The notes beneath the pieces are model-generated. The model worked only from the letters and a program-made list of their open reading frames with translations, was not told the DNA's origin and ran no database searches. Positions 48,580-59,700 of a stretch of DNA of 64,000 bases are shown here, one piece after another (position 1 is the first letter of the stretch; each line of letters begins with the position of its first letter). The stretch is from positions 17,949,401-18,013,400 of the forward strand of contig NC_087082.1 in NCBI RefSeq assembly GCF_026151205.1, in the 5' to 3' direction. The translations under genes and the position numbers were made by a program. Source of the stretch: Bolinopsis microptera. Lineage: Eukaryota; Ctenophora; Tentaculata; Lobata; Bolinopsidae.

Positions 48580-50210
48580 AGATTGTATAGATTGGTAACA
48601 TTGGTCGGTAGTACTTCATTCAGCACGTTGTATAGATTTGTAATGTTTGGTAGTACTTCATTCAGCACGCTGTATAGATTGGTAACATTGGTCGGTCGTA
48701 CTTCGTTCAGCACGCTGTATAGATTGGTAACATTGGTCGGTCGTACTTCGTTCAGCACGTTGTAAAGATTGGTAACATTGGTCGGTCGTACTTCATTCAG
48801 CACGTTGTAAAGATTGGTAACATTGGTCGGTCGTACTTCATTCAGCACGTTGTATAGATTGGTAACATTGGTCGGTCGTAACTCGTACTTCATTCAGCAC
48901 ACTGTATAGATTGGTAACATTGGTCGGTCGTAACTCGTACTTCATTCAGCACGCTGTATAGATTGGTAACATTGGTCGGTCGTACTTCATTCAGCACGCT
49001 GTATAGATTGGTAACATTGGTCGGTCGTACTCCATTCAGCACGTTGTATAGATTGGTAACATTGGTCGGTAGTACTTCATTCAGCACGCTGTATAGATTG
49101 GTAACATTGGTCGGTCGTACTTCATTCAGCACGCTGTATAGATTGGTAACATTGGTCGGTCGTACTTCATTCAGCACGTTGTATAGATTGGTAACATTGG
49201 TCGGTAGTACTTCGTTCAGCACGTTGTATAGATTGGTAACATTGGTCGGTAGTACTTCATTCAGCACGTTGTATAGATTGGTAACATTGGTCGGTAGTAC
49301 TTCATTCAGCACGCTGTATAGATTGGTAACATTGGTCGGTCGTACTTCATTCAGCACGCTGTATAGATTGGTAACATTGGTCGTAACTCGTACTTCATTC
49401 AGCACGCTGTATAGATTGGTAACATTGGTCGGTCGTACTTCATTCAGCACGTTGTATAGATTGGTAACATTGGTCGGTAGTACTTCGTTCAGCACGTTGT
49501 ATAGATTGGTAACATTGGTCGGTAGTACTTCATTCAGCACGTTGTATAGATTGGTAACATTGGTCGGTAGTACTTCATTCAGCACGCTGTATAGATTGGT
49601 AACATTGGTCGGTCGTACTTCATTCAGCACGCTGTATAGATTGGTAACATTGGTCGGTCGTACTTCGTTCAGCACGTTGTATAGATTGGTAACATTGGTC
49701 GGTAGTACTTCATTCAGCACGTTGTATAGATTGGTAACATTGGTCGGTCGTACTTCATTCAGCACGTTGTATAGATTTGTAATGTTTGGTAGTACTTCAT
49801 TCAGCACGCTGTATAGATTGGTAACATTGGTCAGTCGTACTTCATTCAGCACGCTGTATAGATTGGTAACATTGGTCGGTCGTACTTCATTCAGCACGTT
49901 GTATAGATTTGTAATGTTTGGTAGTACTTCATTCAGCACGCTGTATAGATTGGTAACATTGGTCAGTCGTACTTCATTCAGCACGCTGTATAGATTGGTA
50001 ACATTGGTCGGTCGTACTTCATTCAGCACGTTGTATAGATTTGTAATGTTTGGTAGTACTTCGTTCAGCACGTTGTATAGATTGGTAACATTGGTCGGTC
50101 GTACTTCATTCAGCACGCTGTATAGACTATAGATTTATAATGTTTGGTAGTACTTCATTCAGCACGCTGTATAGATTTGTAATGTTTGGTAGTACTTCAT
50201 TCAGCAAGCT
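48580..50210. repeat. 45-bp satellite, about 36 units, arm 2
   Basis: Unit CATTCAGCACGYTGTATAGA plus TTGGTAACATTGGTCGGTMGTACTT. Variants: CATT/CGTT, ACGTTG/ACGCTG, TCGTAC/AGTAC, and a shortened unit with TTTGTAATGTTTGG. In the right third a three-unit group (short unit, CAGTCG unit, CGGTCG unit) is itself repeated, so a higher-order repeat is forming. As 45 is divisible by 3, long ORFs stay open on both strands (408 codons on -, 389 on +), repeating a 15-residue peptide. Unit differences are often non-synonymous in both readings, which argues against coding. Confidence 0.93.
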
Positions 50211-50429
50211 GTTGTTTGTTTGTTTGTTGTTTGTTTATAGAACATGTACCCAATCTCGTATCGGGAAATTATGACTAAACTCAATTCTAAATGTGAATAC
50301 GGATGGTACCTGCAAGTGTATATTCATTAAGCATTTAGATAAAGTTCTGTAAAACTGCATTAACAATTTCTAAAGTATTTTTAGTATTTACGATCGATAT
50401 CAGATTTCTATCACTACGTCTACATGCTT

Positions 50430-51073
50430 CCAAAATTTAAATCTCCAACTTTCTGCACAATGTACTGGAATGTTTGAAAAAAAAATTGTGATAAAGAAAT
50501 AAAATCAACGATTTAATTTTAGGTAAGTAATATTAATTCCTCGGTTTCTTAAGTCAGCTTTAAAGTCAGAGAATCAAAGTATGTAACGTCGATACCAAAC
50601 CGATTATTGACCGATGATAGCTAAGCTAAGTAGTTCTTTCCTAGTATAGTGTAACCCGTGCCTACTATACTGCCGGAACTTTATTAGTCCAAACACACCG
50701 CGTCATCGCAATTTAATTCTGAATCTGAGTGCCCCTCGTATATTTATAATAATACTTGATAGCCAATCTTGAGGTCCACTGTCAAATTACATAATCAGAT
50801 TACGTAATCAAAATTTTTTTAAACCTTCTAGAATGTAGAATAATGACAATTTGAAGATATTTTAATTTTAATTCAAATTCCACTCAATTTCACTTTGATA
50901 TTAGTGATAAAATTTAGGAATCTATCGGGTATCTGGCTGCTAAAGTAAGTAGTTGGGAAGGTGCTTAGCCGGATATCATAACAATGATTTCGGCTCATAA
51001 TGATCAGGGTAGCATGAAACGTAGAGAAAAGCGTTTTCCAGGGAAAAAAGTCAAAAAATGGGAGGGGGGTGGG
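50430..51073. mobile_element. Arm-2-only 644-bp insertion
   Basis: The two flanks are contiguous in arm 1 (at about 41957). It contains the dispersed motif GATCAGGGTAGCATGAAACG seen also near 19.6 kb. No ORF, and no clear inverted termini or target duplication. Confidence 0.6.
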
Positions 51074-51074
51074 T

Positions 51075-51215
51075 GGTTAGGCCATGATTACGTAATTTTG
51101 CTGTCAGGAGGGGGGGGGGGGGGGTGGTATTGATTATGGTTGATTACGGAGGGGGAGGGGTAAAAATTGCTAAAATATTGATTACGTAATATTATGTGAA
51201 CTACCCCTAACTCTA
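51075..51215. mobile_element. Degenerate TACGTAAT-type MITE (arm 2 copy)
   Basis: Reverse complement of the 41825 element, with a G run at about 51108-51124; ends GTAATATTATGTGAACTACC. Confidence 0.6.
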
Positions 51216-52554
51216 ACCGTTGTCTTGATTAAGCCGCTCAGAAATTACACGCAAACGAACACACAAACACACATCTTGAGATTATTAGTATCAGAGTCAC
51301 ACTATATAGTAACACTGTTACACTTACATTCGTAATATATTGCAGCATCCCGCATGAGTTCCGCATGAGTCCCGTTAATTGAGTCCACATCCTTTCTTTG
51401 CTTTTTTCTGTTAGTGTTCTCTACTGAGTACAGGATTGTGATAATTGTCTAATTTTCTCTACGTCAAATTTAAACTCATTAATCTTCTCTCATTGTTTTT
51501 TAATTGAAGAGAGAGCGGAGATTTCTTATCATGAATACCTGGTTTTGTTTGTTGAAATCCTACCTGAGATTCAAAACGTGACGATATACTAAGGATTATA
51601 TTATTTCCGCCACGCTGATCCATTCCTGATACTGATTAGATAATAAAGGTTCTGCAATCTGCAATCTGCCAGGTATGATCTGCTCTTCGGGCTCTGTTTC
51701 TTAATAAGAACATGTGAAACAGAGCTCTGGTTACCCGGTAATGAGGTTGTTGGTAAGGTAATTTCTTTTTTAGCTCGATCAAACTTGCAGGGTATTCGCT
51801 TATCATTTCATTAAATTAGCTCTCTGCCGAATCGTGTTTCATCGAATCTCCTTCCAGTCCAAATTTTAACCAGGCCAGTCAAATATATTTTCCTGTGAAA
51901 TTCAATACCACAATATTTGGGCTGAATTCTGGGTCGGACTCGAAGGTTCCGTTTAGGTTATTTGTTATCTAGCAATGCTTATTGATATTTTGAGTTGCAG
52001 CATATGGAATGCTGGATTGTCTGTCTTTGAATGGGAAATTATCGATATGTCCATTTATATATTATTACGCGTTATGATTTATCTGATACTAATAAACTGT
52101 TGCTTTAAATGTGACCCGAATTTTATAATTTATAAGCGCTGATTTGATATATATGCGGATTCAAGATTTTATACCAAAGATTTTAATCCTATGATTGATA
52201 AAATCAGCGCTCTGACCGTTTAATTTTTGGCTCCCATAAGGCTCCCGTACTGTTTGTCTCAAATATTTCAGATATGTTTCAACCTGACTAATTACTTTAT
52301 TTCTCAACTTTATTACAGAAACCACTCGGTTCCACATGACTCACCCCGCGTCTCCCATTTTGTTTCCATCTTTTTGGCCAGGCCAGAGAAACCAATTCCT
52401 GACCTTATGACGTATTTTGTTGTACTATTTTCTTTACAAAAAACCGCAAAAATTGAGGTTCTAGTTCTACTTTATCTAAATTACAGGTAAAGTATTTCTT
52501 GCTGTATTAATGTATAGCGTTGACAAAACTATTGCCTATTATCTTTAGCCTTAG

Positions 52555-52695
52555 GGGCCATCTACTTAGGACGTCCGGCAAATAGGGAGGGGGGATGGTT
52601 TTGGTATTTCGGACAAATCCGGACATGGGGAGGGGGGTGGTTTCTGAAAATCCGGACGTCCGGAAATTGTGGCAAAATAAGTAGATGGCACCTTA
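52555..52695. mobile_element. CCATCTACTTAGG MITE, internally deleted form (arm 2)
   Basis: Both termini are present, but about 200 bp of the interior, including the poly-C tract of the arm 1 copy, is missing. Confidence 0.75.
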
Positions 52696-52792
52696 ATATG
52701 ACTTTATGAGTTACAAGGAAGCCTTTTGTCTCACGTCGGTGTGTGGCAGGCCCACAGCGTGGTGCTCCCACTAATTCGCTCGCCCAAATTAC

Positions 52793-52990
52793 TCCTTACT
52801 CCTTACTCCTTACTCCTTACTCCTTACTCCTTACTCCTTACTCCTTACTCCTTACTCCTTACTCCTTACTCCTTACTCCTTACTCCTTACTCCTTACTCC
52901 TTACTCCTTACTCCTTACTCCTTACTCCTTACTCCTTACTCCTTACTCCTTACTCCTTACTCCTTACTCCTTACTCCTTACTCCTTACTC
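52793..52990. repeat. (CCTTACT)n heptamer satellite, arm 2
   Basis: About 28 perfect units, the shorter counterpart of 38699-39243. Confidence 0.95.
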
Positions 52991-53602
52991 TGAGCTTTAA
53001 TGGCCCTCAAATCAGCATGAAAAAATTAAAAATTAACCAAGGAATAAAAGTTTTAGTGCCCAACCAGTGGTGTCTTAAACTCGAATTAAATAGGTAATAA
53101 TAATTTTAGTCTCTTGAGTCTTGACACCACTTTGTCTTTAGGGTTAGACGGATTTAAAGCACCACGCATTTAACGTACTTTTAAAGCAAAATTGCGAGCT
53201 TTTCGTTGCCTCAAATATTTCATAATTCTTTAAATTTATTCCAAATAAAAAATATGCGCAATATACTAAAACTATGTAAATCTGTTCCCAGCTCATTTAA
53301 ATAGGATGATAATGATAGTGGCAGCTCATTATTACGTCAAAAGTACTTCAATAAAAGCTGAGTTGTACTACTCAAATATCACTACGTCTATACACTTACA
53401 GTGTATACACGTAATGACATATAATTATATACATTATACATGCATATACTAATCACAGTGCTGGCAAGCACGACCGTTGCATTTATTGTGGGTATACTAT
53501 GTTCCCCATTTACTATTATACCCCCTTTACTATTATACCCCCTTTACTATTATACCCCTTTTACTATTATACCCCCTTTGGTACACGTTACAAGCCTCTT
53601 TT

Positions 53603-53666
53603 GTGCACGCGAAGCGTGCACTCCGGCCGGAGGCGGCGGCCGAAGGCCGCCGCCTCCGGCAGGAGT
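53603..53666. repeat. GC-rich double hairpin with GAA loops
   Basis: Hairpin 1: GTGCACGC-GAA-GCGTGCAC (53603-53621). Hairpin 2: a 22-bp stem (53620-53641 with 53645-53666, one mismatch) closed by GAA at 53642-53644, core GGAGGCGGCGGCC. The two share two bases. It is strikingly GC-rich against AT-rich surroundings and resembles the double-hairpin elements known from some mitochondrial genomes. Confidence 0.85.
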
Positions 53667-55065
53667 TTTCCAGGCATTAAGACTCATCGGAAGTCGTTCA
53701 GCAGATTTATTTTTAGTTCAAAACATTCTAATTTGATGTCAAAGAGGACAGGAATAAGAATAGTTATGTTCAGAATTTTAAGAAATTTGCATAAAATACT
53801 CGCCAGCACTGTTATACGAAATTCGGTAAAAAACCCAAAATCGCCATATTCAGGTGCCCTAAAAACCATGTTAAAATTGAGTTAGAGATCTGAAATTTTT
53901 CAGGGCGTCTAGACGTTGACCAAATTGACTGCAAAAAAAGTTTCAGGTTTCAGGAGCATCGGGAAATGGGTTTTCTAGAACCCCTGTTTTACGACAGATT
54001 GTCGGGACATATACATACAGATATACAGATATATATATTCAGGGATAGACGCTTTGCCAGTCAATTGTAGCCTGTATTTAAGTGTCCATAGATTCAAAAG
54101 TATAAAAGATACAGCCATTTCCGACCACAGGTCTTGCAAATAATTGTTTACACTTTAGTTTACATTGTATAAAAAATTTATTTGACGTCATAAACACCCC
54201 TTGATGACGTCATCAAGTTAACCGTTTTTAAAACTTGATTTTTGACAAAGTAATAACTTTTAAAATTAATTTTAACCCATTAAGGAGTAATTTTATTCAA
54301 AATCTGAGGAAATTTTCATCTTAGATAATTGTTCAAGCATTCTGAAAATCTACCGGAAAGTTTTTCTAGCTTGCTCCTTCATAAAGATATTTGTCATTAA
54401 AGTTTGTGCTTTTTTGAAGAATTATTTTATAAAAACGTCAATTTTGCGATTTAGTATTCTTTGGTGTTGGGCCATGCCTTGGGTTGTGGAGCTCAGTTCT
54501 GCTTCCTATAGGTATAAATTGTGCATTAGGCTAGTTTTAAAGTTGAAAATCGAAAAGATGCACACGTGGGGACACGCCCAAATTGATAGAAAATTGCTAA
54601 AATCACTGAAAATTGCTGTTTTCGTCATTTTCTGTCAACTTTAGAGTGCCGTTGTGATTACAGTTCTTCTTGAAATACTTTGAAACTTTGCATGCTTATC
54701 AAGCTATATATAAAACAATTACATGCAAAAATTTACGGCGATTCAATATTGGATGCGCATGCAACGTCCGCTCAAAGTTTGCACGTGCGAAAGGTGAGAA
54801 TTTTGCTCATTCGTGATTTCCAACAAATTCTGCTTTGCCACGACAGTTTAATGTCATTATATATGAATTTAATGTCAACTTGAATGAGTATTAAGTGGTA
54901 TATTCAGTCAGTGATGGACCGATATGCTTACCTAAACACAAGGAAATGTTTTTAAAGGAAAAATTTCGAAATCGTTGAAACTTCCTCCTTATTATAATGA
55001 AGATATCAGTTTATATTTCGACTTTATAAAGTACCCTGACATTATAATCAAAAAGAGATGATATT

Positions 55066-55569
55066 TTACCAAAACCCATAATCATGGGTAGAGTGGACCG
55101 CTGCCAGTGGCTCTCTTTCCCAAACAAAAGGAAATGATATTAATTTGATTGACCGTTCTCAAATGCAAAATGATACCGAGAATGAAATCGGTCGCTCGCT
55201 TTTCCCATTCATTTACAATTGTAATAGATTAAGAAGAACTACCCAAAGGCAGCTGTACTCGGCAATAAAGATTCAATAAACTTCAGCTAATGCAATAAGT
55301 GATAACTACCACCCTTACCCCGAAATACTAGGTATCGACCCGAACGCAACCCAAAGAGATTTTTACAGCATCTGATTGACATGTGATCAATCGAAAATTA
55401 TTACAATTCGTAAGCCGTGAATGAATGGGAAAAGCGAGCGACCGATTTCATTCTCGGTATCATTTTGCATTTGAGAACGGTCAATCAAATTAATATCATT
55501 TCCTTTTGTTTGGGAAAGAGAGCCACTGGCAGCGGTCCACTCTACCCATGATTATGGGTTTTGGTAAAA
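55066..55569. repeat. 150-bp inverted repeat inside the arm 2 insertion
   Basis: 55066-55218 and 55421-55569 are near-exact reverse complements (outer ends TTTTACCAAAACCCATAATC) around about 200 bp. It may be a foldback element in its own right or a duplicated Helitron end. Confidence 0.85.
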
Positions 55570-56720
55570 TTTACATATAATATATGTGATAAATAATAGC
55601 TGTATCCCATGAGGATTCGCTTATGAAGGCATTGACCGTTATTAAGGCATTCACTGTCAAATGTACTCAATCTCGAGCTTTCACAATGATTTGCTGATCG
55701 TACTTGCTCTGTTCACTTCTGTGGGTTGTGGAGGGATCTGTTGTAAAATGTGGAGTGGAGAGATGTAGGGACTCCCTGCTAGAGTGTTAGATCTGCATTA
55801 TGGGTCGTCCTTCTTTGAACATAATTAGATGGTAAGTAGAACTAAAAGTATGAAGAGATCACCAGCTATAATGACCGTGAGGGTTGATGGTTTGTTAAAC
55901 TCGAACACAATAAGATTTATACATTATCATCTCTCAAAGTCAAAATTCTGTATGACATAGACTATTGTCAGAAAATTTGTATATCACACGCTCGCGGTAA
56001 TTCGGCAAACAAAGCATTCCATCTGGATCTGAGCATGGCGACAAAAACTGAATTTTCAAATGTACATTGTACACGACTACCTGTTTAGTGTTTAGTCGTT
56101 TAGGTTAAATGATACTATATTATTATTCGGACATCGTTTTGTATTCTAAACCGTATATAAATGTGGTTATTCGATCCGAACACTTAGACTTAGAGAACCT
56201 GAACTTCATGCTCTCACGTATCCTAGATGACCATTTATTGTGTTTAACTGTCAAATTTTCGAACTTTCTAGATGATTTTCCGGTTTCCCTTATGCCCTTC
56301 TCTAATATGGGAATTTAGAAAACGGGGGGGAGGGGGGGGGGGGGGGGGGGGTTGGCAGAAACGTAAATAAGTGAATAAGAAACCGTTTACCCTCGTACAT
56401 TGTGGGATCTAGTTATAGTTCTAAAAGTACAGTTAATTATACGTACAATTAGTTAATAGTTGTACGTCCTGGTCATTGTCAACCTCATACTCTCATACAT
56501 CTGTACAATCAATTCTTCTCCTTTTTGTTTTTACACCTGATTATACAGTAAAACTTTAATTTACCCACCTTTATTCAATAACTTTGTGTATCATACCGAC
56601 CAGAAAGTGTTGAACTGTTTTGTGTTCCCCGAATATTCTGGTTATAAGCTCGTTTCTAACCAGCACCTTCCCTGCTAAAGTATCGGATCAGGATCAAAGA
56701 GAACAGTAGTAGTACTGGTT

Positions 56721-59700
56721 ATGCTTCTGTTAGTGTGCCTGACGCTTCAAGCCCTGTTTCTTGGTTCATCTGCTCTCTGCGAAGGTAAGAAGCCGACTTA
56801 GGGCTGACTGTTAGCACGTGACTTAGGGCTGACTGTTAGCACGTGACTAAGGGCTGACTGTTAGCACGTGATTTTTGTGCTGTTGAGCATTATTTTGTAT
56901 TAGTTTAATTTTGACATCGTTAAAAAGATGCCTTTGTAATTATATCACCGTTAAATCAAAATCCTTTTTAAGGGTCATTACACTCATAGTTTATTTTACT
57001 ATTTCAGCAAAAACCCTCTATTTCAAAAACCCTCTATTTCAGGCTGCACAGAGCTGAATTTAGGAGACGCTGAAGAAAGCGGCCCGAAATACCTCCAGTG
57101 GGAAGATGTCTTTAACTTGACGCTCTCTCCAAAGTATGCAGGCATACACTGGGCCAAATCAGGTGAGACAACCTTCATGTCCATAGAAAGGGATGGGGTT
57201 TATATATATTTTTAAGATGACTCCGTGCTTGAAATTTACGAACCAAAGGACTCATTTCGAGGCAACCTTGCAATGCAATTCAAGTTGATTCATCACGTGT
57301 TACAATAATGTTTACTTTAATTGTCTCATAGAAGCAGGATTTTAATATAGTTTTGTGGATTTCAGGTCACGATGCTTATGAAGCAACTGAGGATGGTTTT
57401 TGGAGTATCAATGTGAAGACTGGGGAGAAATTAAAAAAGTACTTTGATATCAGAGAATTGGTAATCATTTTTAAAGATTATTTTGATATTAGATGTTTAT
57501 AGTTTTATCCTCTTGTGCACAATCTAACAGAAAATAAATTTATTTCTGAAAATGGTCTTTAATCAAATTCCTTTTTAAATCTCATACGTTTTACATTATT
57601 TTCGCAGCTGCAAATTAATACATTTACCGAGCTGAGCTCAATATGTTATCAGGGCGACAAGCTTGAAACTGGTTCGTAGTCCCTCAGTATACTGTATAGC
57701 CCAACTGCACGTTTCATTTGTTAATAGTTTAATGTTCTAAGTAATCCTATAAGCTTCCAGCATCTATCAGTTTCTTATCCACAGTTTGGAATGGACTTCG
57801 AAGTATCACCAGACGAGCAATACGCTATACTTTATCAAATAACAAAAGCAAAATATCGGCATTCTTTTTATGCTAATTACTGGCTTATAGACTTGTGAGT
57901 AGATTAATTTATAATAAAGATTACTTTTACTGTACATTGTATATATTGTGTTCAATCTATGTTTTGTTCATCTTGCTATCAACGGTTTTATTTGAAAATA
58001 AGATTTTACAATTCTAATTTTTTTCCAGAAATAACGAATCTGTCAATGGGTCTCGTCCAAACGTAACTGTTGATCCGACCGGAACCAACAATGTCCAATA
58101 TTGTGGTTTCACTAAAACTGGTCACACAGTGGTAAGTTGAAAACAGAACTAACTATAAGTTAAACCTTGAGTTAAACGGACCTTTGGCGATCAGCAATGA
58201 CTTTTAACCTACATTTTCCAACCATTCGATCCTAAATTGCTTGCCAGTCTTGGTGATTCATGATCAGAATCAACTCAGGTGATAGTAGCAGAGTTTGATG
58301 TGTACTCCAAGACAGATCCCATGGCAACAGGGGATGGGGCGTACACTAGACATACATCTGATGGGGAGGATAACGTTATCTTTAACGGAGTCCCTGACTG
58401 GGTCTACGAAGGTAAGTTATGTTCCCTAAGGTTCCCTAATCAGGTTCCTAAGGTTCACACCTCACAGAGTGGATGCTAAATTGATCTGTCAAGTGACCCC
58501 AACAAATTGAAAGTGACACCAGAATCTGTGAACGTAGATTGCTTCGTTATCACGGGAAGCAAATATAGGAATAAAACTTACCTATAACTTAACAACACAC
58601 TATTATTTCAGAGGAGGTTGTAGCGAGTTATTACAGTAATTATCCGTCACCCGACAGTCGGTTTATAGCCTTCAGTAAAACTAACGCTAAAGGAGTTCAA
58701 CACGTACGCTTCCCTATCTACGGAAAAGAGGACTACGCAACTATATTAGACTATGAGTATCCCAAGGTAATTTTACTATCGTGATAGGATTATCGATAGC
58801 GCGAGAAATCGAACTGGAATATTTCACGACCTCACACAAATAACTGGTGATGAGAAGACATTGCACATCTGATCCCCCTCTACCCAGGCTGGATACAAGA
58901 ACCCTACCATCCAGACCTACATGGCAGATCTACAGGACCCTGAGGGTGATATGGAGGCGTATCTGATACCCACCCCACAAGAGGTTCTGGATTGGGGAGA
59001 GCACTACCTTTACACTGTTTCTTGGGCTAACGAGTAAGTTTATATTTCCGTTTAAATTATTTTTTTAAGCGTTTGTGAAATTTTTGAATCCTACTTTCGT
59101 ATGACACATTAGTGTTAATTAACTCGATTGGGGCTTGAAGAAAAGTCAATAAAGAATTAACTTCTTAACATGAAATATGATGAATAACAATGACTAATTA
59201 ATAATAAGGATACCAGAAGTGTGTTAAAACAAAACACATCCACAGGAATACAGTCGTGTGTGAGTGGTGGAACAGACTACAAACAAAGATCTCATTTTAT
59301 CAGGTACATAGATATCATTCAACTTGATGCCTTTTATCTGCATTCTTTCGATTCCAAGGTTTTCTTTTTGAACTTTGGATAACATTCCTTAACCGATTTA
59401 TTTCAGTGTAATGCAGCAAGGGCAGATACCAGCTGTACGAAAATATTCGGCGAGGACAGCCACGAGGAGGGATGGCTGGATTGGTGGAAAACTCCTCATT
59501 GGTGAGGGAACCTGTTTTGAGGATTTTATAAGAAGCCTTTGATCTGGTTTTGATCATCATAAGCTTTTTTTCCAATTAGTTATTATATACCTTTTTATAA
59601 GATGGTAGAAATTTCGTCACCAAATGCAAACAATGTGAAAAAGACAACCAGTGAACAATTTCTTTGAATAAAGGCATCTAGTTTTCTTGGCTATAGCTGT

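Larger units (their letters stand above)
53453..55569. mobile_element. 2.1 kb Helitron-like insertion, arm 2 only
   Basis: Arm 1 holds the empty site ACTAA|TTTAC (near 38185 on -), so the insertion lies between A and T with no evident target duplication. It starts TCACAGTGCTGGC and its 3' end has a hairpin ACCCAT-GATT-ATGGGT about nine bases before the border. A-T insertion, 5' TC and a 3' subterminal hairpin are Helitron traits; however, the 3' end is GGTAAAA rather than CTRR, so this remains tentative. Inside are four copies of a 17-bp TTTACTATTATACCCCC repeat (53508-53579), a double hairpin (53603-53666) and an inverted copy of the last 150 bp (55066-55218). No helicase or transposase ORF. 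Confidence 0.6.
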
